Made by a program: the position numbers and the translations under genes. Below, one piece after another: positions 27,641-35,899 of a DNA stretch of 64,000 nucleotides (its first letter is position 1; the number at the start of each line of letters is the position of its first letter). The notes beneath the pieces were generated by a model that ran no database searches, was not told the DNA's origin, and saw nothing but the letters and a program-made list of their open reading frames with translations. Origin of the DNA: Rhizobium sp. CCGE 510 (GTDB taxonomy: Bacteria > Pseudomonadota > Alphaproteobacteria > Rhizobiales > Rhizobiaceae). Location: positions 558,001 to 622,000 of the forward strand of contig NZ_AEYF01000044.1 in the NCBI RefSeq assembly GCF_000292525.1, in the 5' to 3' direction.

Positions 27641-27878
27641 ATTTATCGGCTATTGGGTTGCGCCGTCCCGCCAGGGCTGAGGTACACCACGCGGGCGATG
27701 GCTCGGTTGCTGGCGTGGGGGGCGGAGCGACCCTCGCGTGGCTCTGATCGCTGCGGAGACAGGGGTCGGGAACATTGCGTCACAGCATGTGCTTGAACGC
27801 AATGGGTTTGCCCGCGCCGGCGAGCGTATCAATGCCGAAGACGGCCCAGTGATTTGCTGGGAAGCGATAACAGCATAG
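27636..27878 (+). pseudogene. GNAT acetyltransferase remnant (5' truncated, two frameshifts)
   Basis: Three pieces in different frames read as the C-terminal half of a RimJ/RimL-type acetyltransferase: IGYWVAPSRQG then stop at 27678; YTTRAMARLLAWGAE at about 27682-27726; and ALIAAETGVGNIASQHVLERNGF with AGERINAEDGPVICWEAITA at 27738-27878, ending TAG. The motifs (GYWVAP, the RG..TRAM acetyl-CoA loop, N-AS-VLE-NGF) are standard. The N-terminal half is missing upstream, at the edge of the lower-GC segment. Confidence 0.8.
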
Positions 27879-27966
27879 GCTTGGTTGAAAAGCGATTTTC
27901 CGGCACGGCCGGCCGAGTTCCTCGGCCAGCCGTCGTCCCGCATTGATATCGGCTCTGGCGAACGCG

Positions 27967-28512
27967 TCAGCGGCCGTAGATGACCTCGATCGTGGCCTTG
28001 TCGAGCGTATTGGCCCTGACATAGAAGCCAACCATGGCGGCCGGGGCGGTATCGGGAAGCGGCAGTTTGTCGACCGAGAGCGCGTAGACGGTGAACTGGT
28101 AGTGGTGCGGCGCATCGCCGACCGGCGGGCAGGCGCCGCCATATCCCGACATTCCGAAATCCGTGTGACCTTCCACCGCGCCGGCGGGAAGCTTCTTCTC
28201 ACCGCTGGCGCCGGTGGCGATCTTCGAGGCCTCGGCCGGAATGTTGAACACAGACCAATGCCACCAGCCCGAGCCGGTCGGAGCATCCGGATCGTAAGCC
28301 ATGATGGCGAAACTCTTGGTTCCATTAGGAGCCCCCGACCAGACCAGGTCCGGCGAGATGTTTTTGCCGGCGCAACCGAAGCCGTTGAAGACCTGCGCAT
28401 CGGCCATGGACTTGCCTGACGTCAAATCTCTAGAGGTGAGCTTCATTTCGGCATGGGCTGATGTAGCGCCGAAGACGGAGGCGGCGAGAAGGACTGCTGT
28501 TATGAGACGCAT
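27967..28512 (-). CDS. YbhB/YbcL family PEBP-like protein, exported
   Basis: 181 residues from the ATG at 28512 (AGGAAA upstream). Signal peptide MRLITAVLLAASVFGATSAHA. Phosphatidylethanolamine-binding core: FGCAGKNISPDLVWSGAP, SFAIMAYDPDAPTGSGWWHW and the GYGGACPPVGDAPHHYQFTVYAL ligand loop. The bacterial role is unknown. It follows the AraC gene by 38 bases on the same strand, so regulator and PEBP protein are probably one unit. An inverted repeat GGCCGAG-ttc-CTCGGCC lies about 40 bases after its stop. Confidence 0.9.
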   Translation of the reverse strand: MRLITAVLLAASVFGATSAHAEMKLTSRDLTSGKSMADAQVFNGFGCAGKNISPDLVWSGAPNGTKSFAIMAYDPDAPTGSGWWHWSVFNIPAEASKIATGASGEKKLPAGAVEGHTDFGMSGYGGACPPVGDAPHHYQFTVYALSVDKLPLPDTAPAAMVGFYVRANTLDKATIEVIYGR

Positions 28513-28550
28513 GCTGTTTTCCTGCGGTTGATAATGCAGGAAAACTATCG

Positions 28551-29405
28551 TCACGGAGCAGATGCATCTGCCCCGCTATGCTCAACTTCTGCCCCGATCC
28601 GCTCAAAACGCTCAGGTTCGCCCCGCACGTAGCGCGGATTGACGCCAAAGCGCTCTTTGAACCGCGCCGAGAATTGCGACGGTGAATCATAGCCGACCTC
28701 CAGCGCGACCTGCGCCATCGGCAGGGTTGTGGTTTGAATGAGGGCCAGAGCGCGATTCATTCTTGTATCGCTCAAGATTTCGCTGAAACCAGTCTTCTCG
28801 GCGGCCAGCTTACGCCTGAGCGTCGCTTCGCTCATGTTGAAGGCACGCGCCGCCTGCCCCAGCGTCCAATCGAAGGCCGTATCACCTTCAATCATCTGCC
28901 TCAGCCGGTCCTCGAGCCGAGGACTTTGGCATTGACCCAGCACCGCTCCGCAGAGCGCAAACCAGGTGATCAGTTCCATCAACCGCGCCTTGGCAATGGC
29001 GCCGGGAAGCCTCGTCAGATTGCCGGGCTGGCAGCAATAGTCGAATAATGCCGCCGCTTCCTCCGGCAGGTGCGAGGCGCTGGCCGGGAGCGGCCGCGAT
29101 GGGACGGCCACCGACCCCATGCTGATATAGGCATCTTCGAACAGCGGTCTGGGAACAGCAAGCGCCAGGGTCTGATATTTCTGCGGCGCCTTGGGAATGT
29201 TTTCCATCGTCAACGGTCGATAGTCGGGCAGCAAGCCATATGCGCCCGCCTCGAAGCGCAAAGCCTTATCATCCGCCATGACGATCTTCGTTCCCGATTG
29301 CACCTGGATCAACAAGGGGCTGGTATTGACGAGACGATAAAAACAGGCCCGCCCACCTTGACGGATCAAGGCCCTGGTTGGAATGGGAAAGACATCGTCC
29401 AGCAT
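28551..29405 (-). CDS. AraC family transcriptional regulator
   Basis: 284 residues from the ATG at 29405, with GGAGA 6 bases upstream. The C-terminal AraC DNA-binding domain has two helix-turn-helices: WTLGQAARAFNMSEATLRRKL and MAQVALEVGYDSPSQFSARFKERFG followed by NPRYVRG. The N-terminal part is an effector domain of the kind seen in AraC regulators with a loose cupin fold. It is co-directional with the PEBP gene and divergent from the SNF2 helicase. Confidence 0.9.
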   Translation of the reverse strand: MLDDVFPIPTRALIRQGGRACFYRLVNTSPLLIQVQSGTKIVMADDKALRFEAGAYGLLPDYRPLTMENIPKAPQKYQTLALAVPRPLFEDAYISMGSVAVPSRPLPASASHLPEEAAALFDYCCQPGNLTRLPGAIAKARLMELITWFALCGAVLGQCQSPRLEDRLRQMIEGDTAFDWTLGQAARAFNMSEATLRRKLAAEKTGFSEILSDTRMNRALALIQTTTLPMAQVALEVGYDSPSQFSARFKERFGVNPRYVRGEPERFERIGAEVEHSGADASAP

Positions 29406-29702
29406 AGGTTCTCCGGCAACAGATGGAGCGGAGCGCGACCGCTGCTCCCTTTGGGCGGGGATAGCAAAACCATGTGCCAGCGGCAACCTTGGCCGGGGCA
29501 CAGACCATATCTGGCGACTGCCGGACCGTCCGGCATAAGACCAATCCGCACAGCTTCCGCGGCTGCCTCTGGTATCGGGATTCGAATCTGGATAGTTGTT
29601 CTGCAGCAATGGTTTGCCTGACGGCGGAGGGACTTCCCGATGCCGCAGCCGATAAACTTGGAAGAACGGCGCGCCAAAAACTCTATCGAATGGAGTACTT
29701 CG
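29406..29702. other. Divergent gap between AraC and SNF2 helicase genes
   Basis: About 300 bases with no convincing gene. The open frames in it lack ribosome sites or family patterns. It must hold the promoters of both neighbours; no clear operator was seen. Confidence 0.4.
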
Positions 29703-32186
29703 ATGAAATCCAAGTCCCGAAACTTGAAACCCAAGCAGAACCAGGAACCTAAGCTGTCACGCGCCCAGGCGCCCGCCGATTTGTCGCCGGTGGACTGGCA
29801 GCGCGGCTTGCGCCGCCAGTTCGGCCGGGGGCAGGCTTTCGGGCTTGAGAATCTGACCGACGAGCCGTTCTTCTCCGAATTCAGGGTCAGCAATCCGGTT
29901 TCGAATTCCAGCTACCGGGTAGCCATTCGTGGCTTGGGCCCCTGGGGCAATTTCTGTTCATGCGCCGATTACTCCACCAGCGAACTGGGCACCTGCAAGC
30001 ATCTCGAATTCACGCTTGCCAAACTGGAAAAGAAGCGCGGCGCCAAGACGGCGTTTGCGCGGGGCTACCAACCGGCATTTTCCGAACTCTATTTGCGCAA
30101 CGACGGGAAACGCCGCATCCATTTCCGAGCCGGAACGCAATGCCCACCGGCCGTGAAGGAGGCCGCGGCGGCCTTGTTCGACGCCGACCGCGACGGCATG
30201 CTTTCGGAAGACCGCTTCGGCGCGTTGGAGGCTTTCATGGCCACAGCGTCCGACAGCGACCACGAGTTCCGTGCCTATGACGATGCGCTCGATTTCATCG
30301 CCGGAAAAAGGGATGCGGAACGACGGGCTGCAAAGATCGAGCAGCTTTTTCCACAAGGTGCTGCCGACCTCGGGCTGCAGACGCTCCTGAAGGTGCCGCT
30401 CTATCCCTATCAGGCCGAAGGCGCGCTGTTTGCGGCGCGGGCCGGCCGAGCGCTGATTGGCGACGACATGGGGCTGGGCAAGACCATACAGGCGGTCGCC
30501 GCGACGGAAATCCTGGCGCAGCATTTCGGCGTGTCGAGAGTGCTGGTGATCTGCCCGACCTCGCTCAAATACCAGTGGCAAAGCGAGATCGCACGTTTTT
30601 CGGGGCGAGACGGCGAGAATGCGGCACGCGTCATCAACGGTGGCCAGGCACAGCGGCAGAAGGACTACGCCCTTGATGACTTTTGCAAAATCACCAACTA
30701 CGAAAAACTCAAACCCGATCTCGACTTGATCACCGCCTGGGCACCCGACCTCGTCATCGTCGATGAAGCGCAACGGGTTAAAAACTGGAACACCATTGCG
30801 GCGCGCGCCCTGAAAAGCATCGACAGCACCTATGCAATGGTCCTGACCGGGACTCCGCTGGAGAACAAACTGGAAGAGCTGATTTCCATCGTCCAGTTCG
30901 TCGATCAGCACCGTTTGGGACCGACCTGGAAGCTGCTGCACGAGCATCAAGTCAAGGACGATAGCGGACGTGTCACCGGCTATACGCGGCTGGAAAAAAT
31001 CGGCCAGACACTGGCACCCATCATGATACGCCGGCGCAAGTCGGAGGTGCTGCAGCAACTGCCCAGCAGGACGGACCAAAACGTCCTGGTGCCAATGACC
31101 GAGGGGCAGATGCTCCACCACCAGGAAAACGCTGACGTCGTGGCGAGAATCGTCCAGCGCTGGCACAAGACGAAGTTCCTTTCGGACAAGGACCAGCGCC
31201 GGCTGACCTGCGCGCTCCAAAATATGCGCATGTCGTGCAACAGCACCTATCTCTTGGACCAGGAAACCGATCACGGGGTGAAGGCAGACGAACTGGCAGC
31301 GCTGCTGGACGAACTGTTCACCGACCCCGAAGCGAAGGCAGTCGTCTTCTCGCAATGGACCCGAACCCACGAGATCGTCATCCGCCGCCTCAAGGCGCGC
31401 GGAATCGGCTATGTCAGTCTGCATGGCGGCGTGCCGTCGGAAAAGCGCCCGGAGTTGGTCGAGCGGTTTCGCAATGACCCCGATTGCCGCGTGTTCCTGT
31501 CCACCGAAGCCGGCAGCGCCGGGCTCAATCTGCAGAATGCCTCGACGCTTGTGAACATGGATCTGCCGTGGAACCCGGCTATACTCGAACAACGCATCGC
31601 CCGCATCCATCGCATAGGCCAGGCGCGACCGGTACAGGTCATCAATTTCGTCTCAAAGGGCACCATCGAAGAGGGCATGCTTTCGGTTCTGGCGTTCAAA
31701 CGCTCGCTGTCGGCCGGAATTCTGGACGGCGGCCTCAGCGAGATTTCGCTCGGCGGCTCACGTCTCACCCGGTTCATGAAGGAAGTGGAGAACGTCACCG
31801 GGAGCATGGGTGAAGGCGAGGCCGTGACGCCGGCCGAGGAGGTGGCGAACTTCGTCACCGCCGGCGAGCCTGGATCCGCGGAAGATTTCAAAGCGGATGT
31901 CGAGCCCGACGCGGGATCGAAGGTGGTGACGCCAACCGAAACCGCCGCCCCGCCCAGCCATGCCGCTTCCGATCCGTGGCAAGCCTTGGCCCAGATCGGC
32001 ACACAGGTTGTCGCCGCTCTGGAGGCGGCCAACGATTCCGATGCGGCGGCGCATCCATGGGTAGAGCGCGATTCGGCCACCGGTGCGCGAAGCCTGAAGA
32101 TACCGCTGCCGCCGCCGGAAACCGCGGCGCAACTCGCCAATGTTCTTTCCGCGCTCGCCGACAGCCTGCGTGGCAAGATCGGGTGA
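29703..32186 (+). CDS. SWIM zinc-finger SNF2 family helicase
   Basis: 827 residues from the ATG at 29703 with GGAG 7 bases upstream; a start at 29640 would add 21 residues. An N-terminal SWIM finger has C-x-C-x10-C-x-H (CSC...CKH, residues 85-100). The Swi2/Snf2 ATPase core follows: PLYPYQAEGALFAARAGRAL, Walker A GDDMGLGKT (253-261), VIVDEAQRVKN (DEAQ box, 354-357), LTGTPLENKLEEL, LSTEAGSAGLNLQ and QRIARIHRIGQ. The C-terminal 120 residues are acidic and low-complexity. It probably remodels protein-DNA complexes, with the SWIM finger binding DNA or protein. It stands alone. Confidence 0.92.
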   Translation: MKSKSRNLKPKQNQEPKLSRAQAPADLSPVDWQRGLRRQFGRGQAFGLENLTDEPFFSEFRVSNPVSNSSYRVAIRGLGPWGNFCSCADYSTSELGTCKHLEFTLAKLEKKRGAKTAFARGYQPAFSELYLRNDGKRRIHFRAGTQCPPAVKEAAAALFDADRDGMLSEDRFGALEAFMATASDSDHEFRAYDDALDFIAGKRDAERRAAKIEQLFPQGAADLGLQTLLKVPLYPYQAEGALFAARAGRALIGDDMGLGKTIQAVAATEILAQHFGVSRVLVICPTSLKYQWQSEIARFSGRDGENAARVINGGQAQRQKDYALDDFCKITNYEKLKPDLDLITAWAPDLVIVDEAQRVKNWNTIAARALKSIDSTYAMVLTGTPLENKLEELISIVQFVDQHRLGPTWKLLHEHQVKDDSGRVTGYTRLEKIGQTLAPIMIRRRKSEVLQQLPSRTDQNVLVPMTEGQMLHHQENADVVARIVQRWHKTKFLSDKDQRRLTCALQNMRMSCNSTYLLDQETDHGVKADELAALLDELFTDPEAKAVVFSQWTRTHEIVIRRLKARGIGYVSLHGGVPSEKRPELVERFRNDPDCRVFLSTEAGSAGLNLQNASTLVNMDLPWNPAILEQRIARIHRIGQARPVQVINFVSKGTIEEGMLSVLAFKRSLSAGILDGGLSEISLGGSRLTRFMKEVENVTGSMGEGEAVTPAEEVANFVTAGEPGSAEDFKADVEPDAGSKVVTPTETAAPPSHAASDPWQALAQIGTQVVAALEAANDSDAAAHPWVERDSATGARSLKIPLPPPETAAQLANVLSALADSLRGKIG

Positions 32187-32260
32187 TTGGCCGCAGGGCC
32201 AAGGCAGCCCAAGCCGCAGGCTATGAGACGGTCCGGGAAACCTGAGACAATCCGCTGAGA

Positions 32261-32525
32261 TCAGCCGGGGGTGACCGACCCTATCTGCCGCCTGTCGGAG
32301 GTGCGAAGATGCTCCACCAGCGCCCGCAGCTTCAGCGGCTGGCGCTGGCGCCTGGGATTTAGAGGTAAAGCCCTGGAAGAGCGGGCAGAAATCTTCGAGC
32401 AGCGGCACGAGTTTGCCGCGTTCGATACAGGCCTCGAAAGTTTCCACCATGCCGAAGGTGATCCCGGCGCCGGCGCAGGCGATGCGGATCATCATATCAT
32501 CCGGCCAACGGCCAGCCCACATTGA
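32261..32525 (-). pseudogene. LysR regulator C-terminal remnant, frameshifted
   Basis: Reading the minus strand: DDMMIRIACAGAGITFGMVE, then CIERGKLVPLLEDFCPLFQG, typical of the LysR effector domain, after which the frame moves and continues PRRQRQPLKLRALVEHLRTS to a TGA at 32261. Both the DNA-binding half and the normal frame are lost. No start is visible before 32525. Confidence 0.75.
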
Positions 32526-32559
32526 GCAGTCGACACCCTGGCCGAGACCGGGCCGCCGC

Positions 32560-33123
32560 CTAGAATCCCAGCGACTGCTGGGCGGGCGGCGGCGGTGCGA
32601 GGTTGACGCCTTCGAGTTCCAGCATGCGGGCCTTCGATGACGAGCCGCCGGGAGCCGAGAAACCGCCGATCTTGCCGCCGGCGGCCAGCACCCGGTGGCA
32701 GGGGATGATTAGCGCGACCGGGTTCTTGGCCATCGCCTGGCCGACGTCGCGCGCGACTTCCGGCCCGGCGCCAAGCTCTTTCGCCAGCGCGCCGTAGGTG
32801 GTCGTATGACCCCAGCCGACACGCCTTGCCGCCGCGTAAATATCGTTGAAGAAGGCATCCTGGCCGGCAAGATCGAGTTCGACGCCGGAAAAATCCGTTT
32901 CCTCGCCCTGGAAATAGCGCTTCACGGCGGCGACCGTTTCGAGCACATCAGGCGTCGGCGCGCCGGGCTCGGCCTCCGGCAGGCGGCGCAGCAAGAGCCG
33001 CTCGGTCGCTTCCGCGGTTTTCGTCGGCAGCTGGAAGCGGGCGATGCCGGCGTCGCTCCAGGCGATGCCGCAGAAACCGCCTGCGGTTTCGAAGATGAGG
33101 TAGTGATGAATCGTCTGGGCCAT
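32560..33123 (-). CDS. ogt: Methylated-DNA-[protein]-cysteine S-methyltransferase
   Basis: 187 residues from the ATG at 33123 (GGAGG 8 bases upstream). The suicide cysteine lies in VALIIPCHRVLAAGGKIGGFSAPGG, preceded by YGALAKELGAGPEVARDVGQAM (HTH recognition helix). It removes O6-alkyl groups from guanine by transferring them to its own cysteine. No AraC/Ada domain is attached, so this is the Ogt type. Downstream is the LysR remnant. Confidence 0.93.
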   Translation of the reverse strand: MAQTIHHYLIFETAGGFCGIAWSDAGIARFQLPTKTAEATERLLLRRLPEAEPGAPTPDVLETVAAVKRYFQGEETDFSGVELDLAGQDAFFNDIYAAARRVGWGHTTTYGALAKELGAGPEVARDVGQAMAKNPVALIIPCHRVLAAGGKIGGFSAPGGSSSKARMLELEGVNLAPPPPAQQSLGF

Positions 33124-33327
33124 GAGACAGCCTCCGCGTTTTCGATTACCACCAAAATCGTACGGGACGGCCGCTGTTTCAACCCGTTTCTTGCGCGGCG
33201 CGTCATCGAGGCGCCGACAAGACGATAATCGTGCAGCGATATACGCGCACGGAAGCCTTGCGCTTTGCTGATCTCGGCGCATAGAAAAGAAGAATCTGTT
33301 CAGGGTGCAATTGCGAGCGAAGATAGC

Positions 33328-34389
33328 GTGGACGTTTCAGAAATCATCATCCCAGGAGATACGCCTGGAACGGAGTGGCGGCTGCCGGTGCTGCGCTTTG
33401 CAGGCCGCGAGCCGAAGGCGCCGAAGATCTATATCCAGGCCGCACTGCATGCCGGCGAGCTGCCGGGAACGGCGCTGCTGCACTTCCTCTGTGAGCGGCT
33501 GCGGCAGGCAGAGAGCGAGGGCGGGATCGCCGGCGATATCACCATCGTGCCGCAGGCCAATCCAATCGGTGCGGCACAGTCGCATTTCGGCGAGCTGCAG
33601 GGCCGTTTCGATCTTGGCTCACGTACCAATTTCAACCGGGATTTCCCGCTGATCTCCATCGCCGATCGGGCCACGCTGATCGAAGACCTTGATGATTACC
33701 CGGCTACCGATAGGCTGAAGCGCCAGCTCTTGCATATGGCGCTTGGCGCCGATCTCGTCCTCGACCTGCATTGCGATGACGAATCCCTGCAATATGCTTA
33801 CATCGACGAGACCTTCTGGCCGGAGGCGGCCGATCTTGCCGCCGCACTCGACATGGAGGCCGTGCTGCTTTCGGATGGCGAAAGCTCGGCCTTCGAAGAG
33901 GCGGTCGGCTTTGCCTGGAAATACGAGGTTCCCAGCGAACGGCAATCGCGGCTGCCGGGCCGGCTTTCGGTCACCGTCGAGCTGCGCGGCAAGCGCGACG
34001 TCGATCCGGTGTTGGCGAAGAAGGATGCGGAGGGGCTGTGGCGGTTCCTTGCGGCACGGGGGATCGTCGGTGATCTGAAGGCTGTGGGGAATGCATTTTC
34101 CGGTCCGGCCGTGCCGCTCGACAATGTCGAGATTCTTCGCGCTCCCGAAGGTGGGGCGGTGCTCTTTCATCGCAATATCGGCGAGAAGATTGCGGAAGGC
34201 GAACTCCTGGCGACGATTGTCACCCGCCCGGGTCAACCTGGCGGCAGCATCGAACTCCGTGCGCCGCAAGACGGGTTGATCCTGACGCGAACGTCGGACC
34301 GGCTGGTGCGGCGGCGCGGCGACCTGATGAAGATTGCCTGCGACAGCCCCAGCGACGCCTTGCGCAAGGCCGGCACGCTGGAGAATTGA
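33328..34389 (+). CDS. Succinylglutamate desuccinylase/aspartoacylase family protein
   Basis: About 353 residues from the GTG at 33328; a TTG at 33265 would add 21 residues and has no better site. The zinc-carboxypeptidase-like motifs are AALHAGELPGTALL (His and Glu ligands), NFNRDFP and VLDLHCDDE (His ligand). The C-terminal part has the beta-barrel seen in this family (AVLFHRNIGEKIAEGELLATI). It probably hydrolyses an N-acyl amino acid or related amide. The substrate is unknown. Confidence 0.87.
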   Translation: MDVSEIIIPGDTPGTEWRLPVLRFAGREPKAPKIYIQAALHAGELPGTALLHFLCERLRQAESEGGIAGDITIVPQANPIGAAQSHFGELQGRFDLGSRTNFNRDFPLISIADRATLIEDLDDYPATDRLKRQLLHMALGADLVLDLHCDDESLQYAYIDETFWPEAADLAAALDMEAVLLSDGESSAFEEAVGFAWKYEVPSERQSRLPGRLSVTVELRGKRDVDPVLAKKDAEGLWRFLAARGIVGDLKAVGNAFSGPAVPLDNVEILRAPEGGAVLFHRNIGEKIAEGELLATIVTRPGQPGGSIELRAPQDGLILTRTSDRLVRRRGDLMKIACDSPSDALRKAGTLEN

Positions 34390-34399
34390 GCCGAGCCGG

Positions 34400-34418
34400 A
34401 TCCCGGTGACCCCGGGAT
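34400..34418 (+). terminator. Weak hairpin after the deacylase gene
   Basis: ATCCCGG / CCGGGAT with a 5-base loop, 10 bases after the stop codon and without a T-run. Confidence 0.35.
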
Positions 34419-34490
34419 AAGTGTCGCATGGGCGTTTGCGCCGGTCTTCGTGCATGGTATCTCGCTGCGATCACAGGGAATCGATCGGGC

Positions 34491-34841
34491 ATGACCGTCA
34501 CCATCTATGGCATCAAGAACTGCGACACGATGAAGAAGGCCCGCAGCTGGCTGGAAGAACACGGCGTTGCCTATGCGTTTCACGATTACAAGGCGCTCGG
34601 TATCGACCGCGCCCATCTTGAAGCCTGGATCGACCAGGCCGGACTCGATACCGTGCTCAACCGCGCCGGCACCACCTTCCGCAAACTGCCCGATGCCGAG
34701 CGCGAGAACCTCAGCCGGGAGGAAGCGATCCAGCTGATGCTCGACCAGCCGTCGATGATCAAGCGGCCGGTGCTGGAGGCCGGCGGCAAGCTGCTGATCG
34801 GCTTCAAGCCGGAGATTTACGCCGGCACATTTGCAGGCTGA
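34491..34841 (+). CDS. ArsC/Spx family reductase-like protein (YffB type)
   Basis: 116 residues from the ATG at 34491. The thioredoxin-like ArsC fold starts VTIYGIKNCDTMKKARSWLE with a single cysteine in the NCDT motif, followed by FHDYKALGID, LNRAGTTFRKLP and SMIKRPVLEAGGKLLIGF. Spx-like members lack the second CXXC cysteine, as here. A reductase or a regulator role is possible. YbaK follows 29 bases later on the same strand. Confidence 0.88.
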   Translation: MTVTIYGIKNCDTMKKARSWLEEHGVAYAFHDYKALGIDRAHLEAWIDQAGLDTVLNRAGTTFRKLPDAERENLSREEAIQLMLDQPSMIKRPVLEAGGKLLIGFKPEIYAGTFAG

Positions 34842-34870
34842 AAGACAGGCAACACCTTCCCGAGCTAGAG

Positions 34871-35344
34871 ATGTCCAAGACCACGCGCGCGACACAGGTT
34901 CTTTCCCAGGCAGGCGTCGCCTTCACGGTCCATGCCTATGACTATGACCCGGGCGCCGAGCGCGTCGGGCTGCAGGCGGCGGAAGCCCTTGGCGAAGCGC
35001 CGCGCCGGGTGTTGAAGACATTGATGGCGGAGGTGGACGGCAGGCCGGTCTGCGTCGTCGTGCCGTCGGATCGCGAAGTCAGCATGAAGAAGCTTGCCAG
35101 CGCCTTTCACGGCAAATCGGCCAACATGATGAAGCCGGCCGATGCCGAGCGGCTGACGGGTTATCATGTCGGCGGCATCAGCCCCTTCGGCCAGAAAAAG
35201 ATCGTGCCGACGGCGATCGAGGAAACCGCCCTCGCCGAACCGCTCGTCTATATCAATGGCGGCCAGCGCGGCCTACAGGTGCGACTCGATCCGAAGGATG
35301 CGTTGAAGGCGTTGAAGGCGGTCGGCGCGCCATTGATCGCCTGA
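34871..35344 (+). CDS. Cys-tRNA(Pro) deacylase (YbaK type)
   Basis: 157 residues of the YbaK/ProX-like editing domain: STKTTRATQ-like start (SKTTRATQVLSQAGVAF), then EALGEAPRRVLKTLMAEVDG, VCVVVPSDREVSMKKLA, YHVGGISPFGQKK and a C-terminal INGGQRGLQV. It clears cysteine mischarged on tRNA-Pro in trans. It shares direction with the Spx-like gene. The convergent MarR gene stops next to its end. Confidence 0.92.
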   Translation: MSKTTRATQVLSQAGVAFTVHAYDYDPGAERVGLQAAEALGEAPRRVLKTLMAEVDGRPVCVVVPSDREVSMKKLASAFHGKSANMMKPADAERLTGYHVGGISPFGQKKIVPTAIEETALAEPLVYINGGQRGLQVRLDPKDALKALKAVGAPLIA

Positions 35345-35788
35345 TCAGAGGAAGCGCTCGAGCAGGCCGGAGATCGTCTTCGCCTCGCTTTCGGCAAGCT
35401 TGCAGCCAATATGGCTTTCGATCGACCTGGCATAGACCACCCACATGCGCGCTCGCAGCTGCAGCCCGGCATCGGTGATCACGACCCAGCGGCCGCGCGC
35501 ATCCTCGTCGAAGGTCTCGCGGCGGACCAGGCCCTCCCGTTCCAGCCGGTCGACCAGGCGGGAAAGATTATACTGCGCCAGCAGCGTCCGCTCTTCGATC
35601 TCATAGGGACGCAATCGCCCGCCCTTTGCCTTCGCCAGCTCCCAAAGCACGTCGTACCAGGAAAGCGGCGGCATTTTCGCGGTCTTGAAATCGGTTTCGA
35701 TCGCAGCAAGCAGACGATCGCGGGCGCGCATGATGTGTATCCATGCGCTGGTCGCGGCTTCGCTCGGCGTCGGGGTTTTATCGGACAT
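35345..35788 (-). CDS. MarR family transcriptional regulator
   Basis: 147 residues from the ATG at 35788. The winged-helix core is visible: SWYDVLWELAKAKGGRLRPYEIEERTLLAQYNLSRLVDRLEREGLVRRETFDEDARGRWVVITDAG. MarR dimers bind short palindromes near their own promoter. Two ATGCA-N2-TGCAT-type sites lie directly upstream and the divergent gene is a GST, so this is probably a local sensor for an electrophile. Confidence 0.92.
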   Translation of the reverse strand: MSDKTPTPSEAATSAWIHIMRARDRLLAAIETDFKTAKMPPLSWYDVLWELAKAKGGRLRPYEIEERTLLAQYNLSRLVDRLEREGLVRRETFDEDARGRWVVITDAGLQLRARMWVVYARSIESHIGCKLAESEAKTISGLLERFL

Positions 35789-35790
35789 AG

Positions 35791-35802
35791 ATGCAATTAC
35801 AT
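35791..35802. promoter_or_regulatory. MarR-type operator, imperfect
   Basis: ATGCAATTACAT, a one-mismatch copy of the palindrome at 35834, directly next to the MarR start codon. Likely autoregulatory. Confidence 0.5.
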
Positions 35803-35833
35803 TTAACTTGATCGCCGGCGCAATCGCTATTAT

Positions 35834-35845
35834 ATGCACTTGCAT
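35834..35845. promoter_or_regulatory. MarR-type operator, perfect arms
   Basis: ATGCA-CT-TGCAT, a perfect inverted repeat 54 bases before the GST start and 43 bases from the imperfect copy. Four turns apart, on one side of the helix, fits cooperative binding of two dimers. Confidence 0.55.
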
Positions 35846-35899
35846 CTATCTTCGTCATCGATATTTTCAGCCGCGGCTTGCGGCATCAGGAGACCCGCC

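Noticed and set aside
27905..27935. GGCCGAG-TTC-CTCGGCC inverted repeat as a terminator of the PEBP gene
   Set aside because: No T-run on the minus strand and 40 bases from the stop; mentioned only with the gene.
29570..29600. GGATTCGAATCTGG resembling a tRNA T-arm
   Set aside because: No acceptor, D or anticodon stems could be placed around it on either strand.
29958..31610. 550-codon minus-strand frame opposite the SNF2 helicase
   Set aside because: Pure antisense shadow; the helicase motifs on the other strand are unambiguous.
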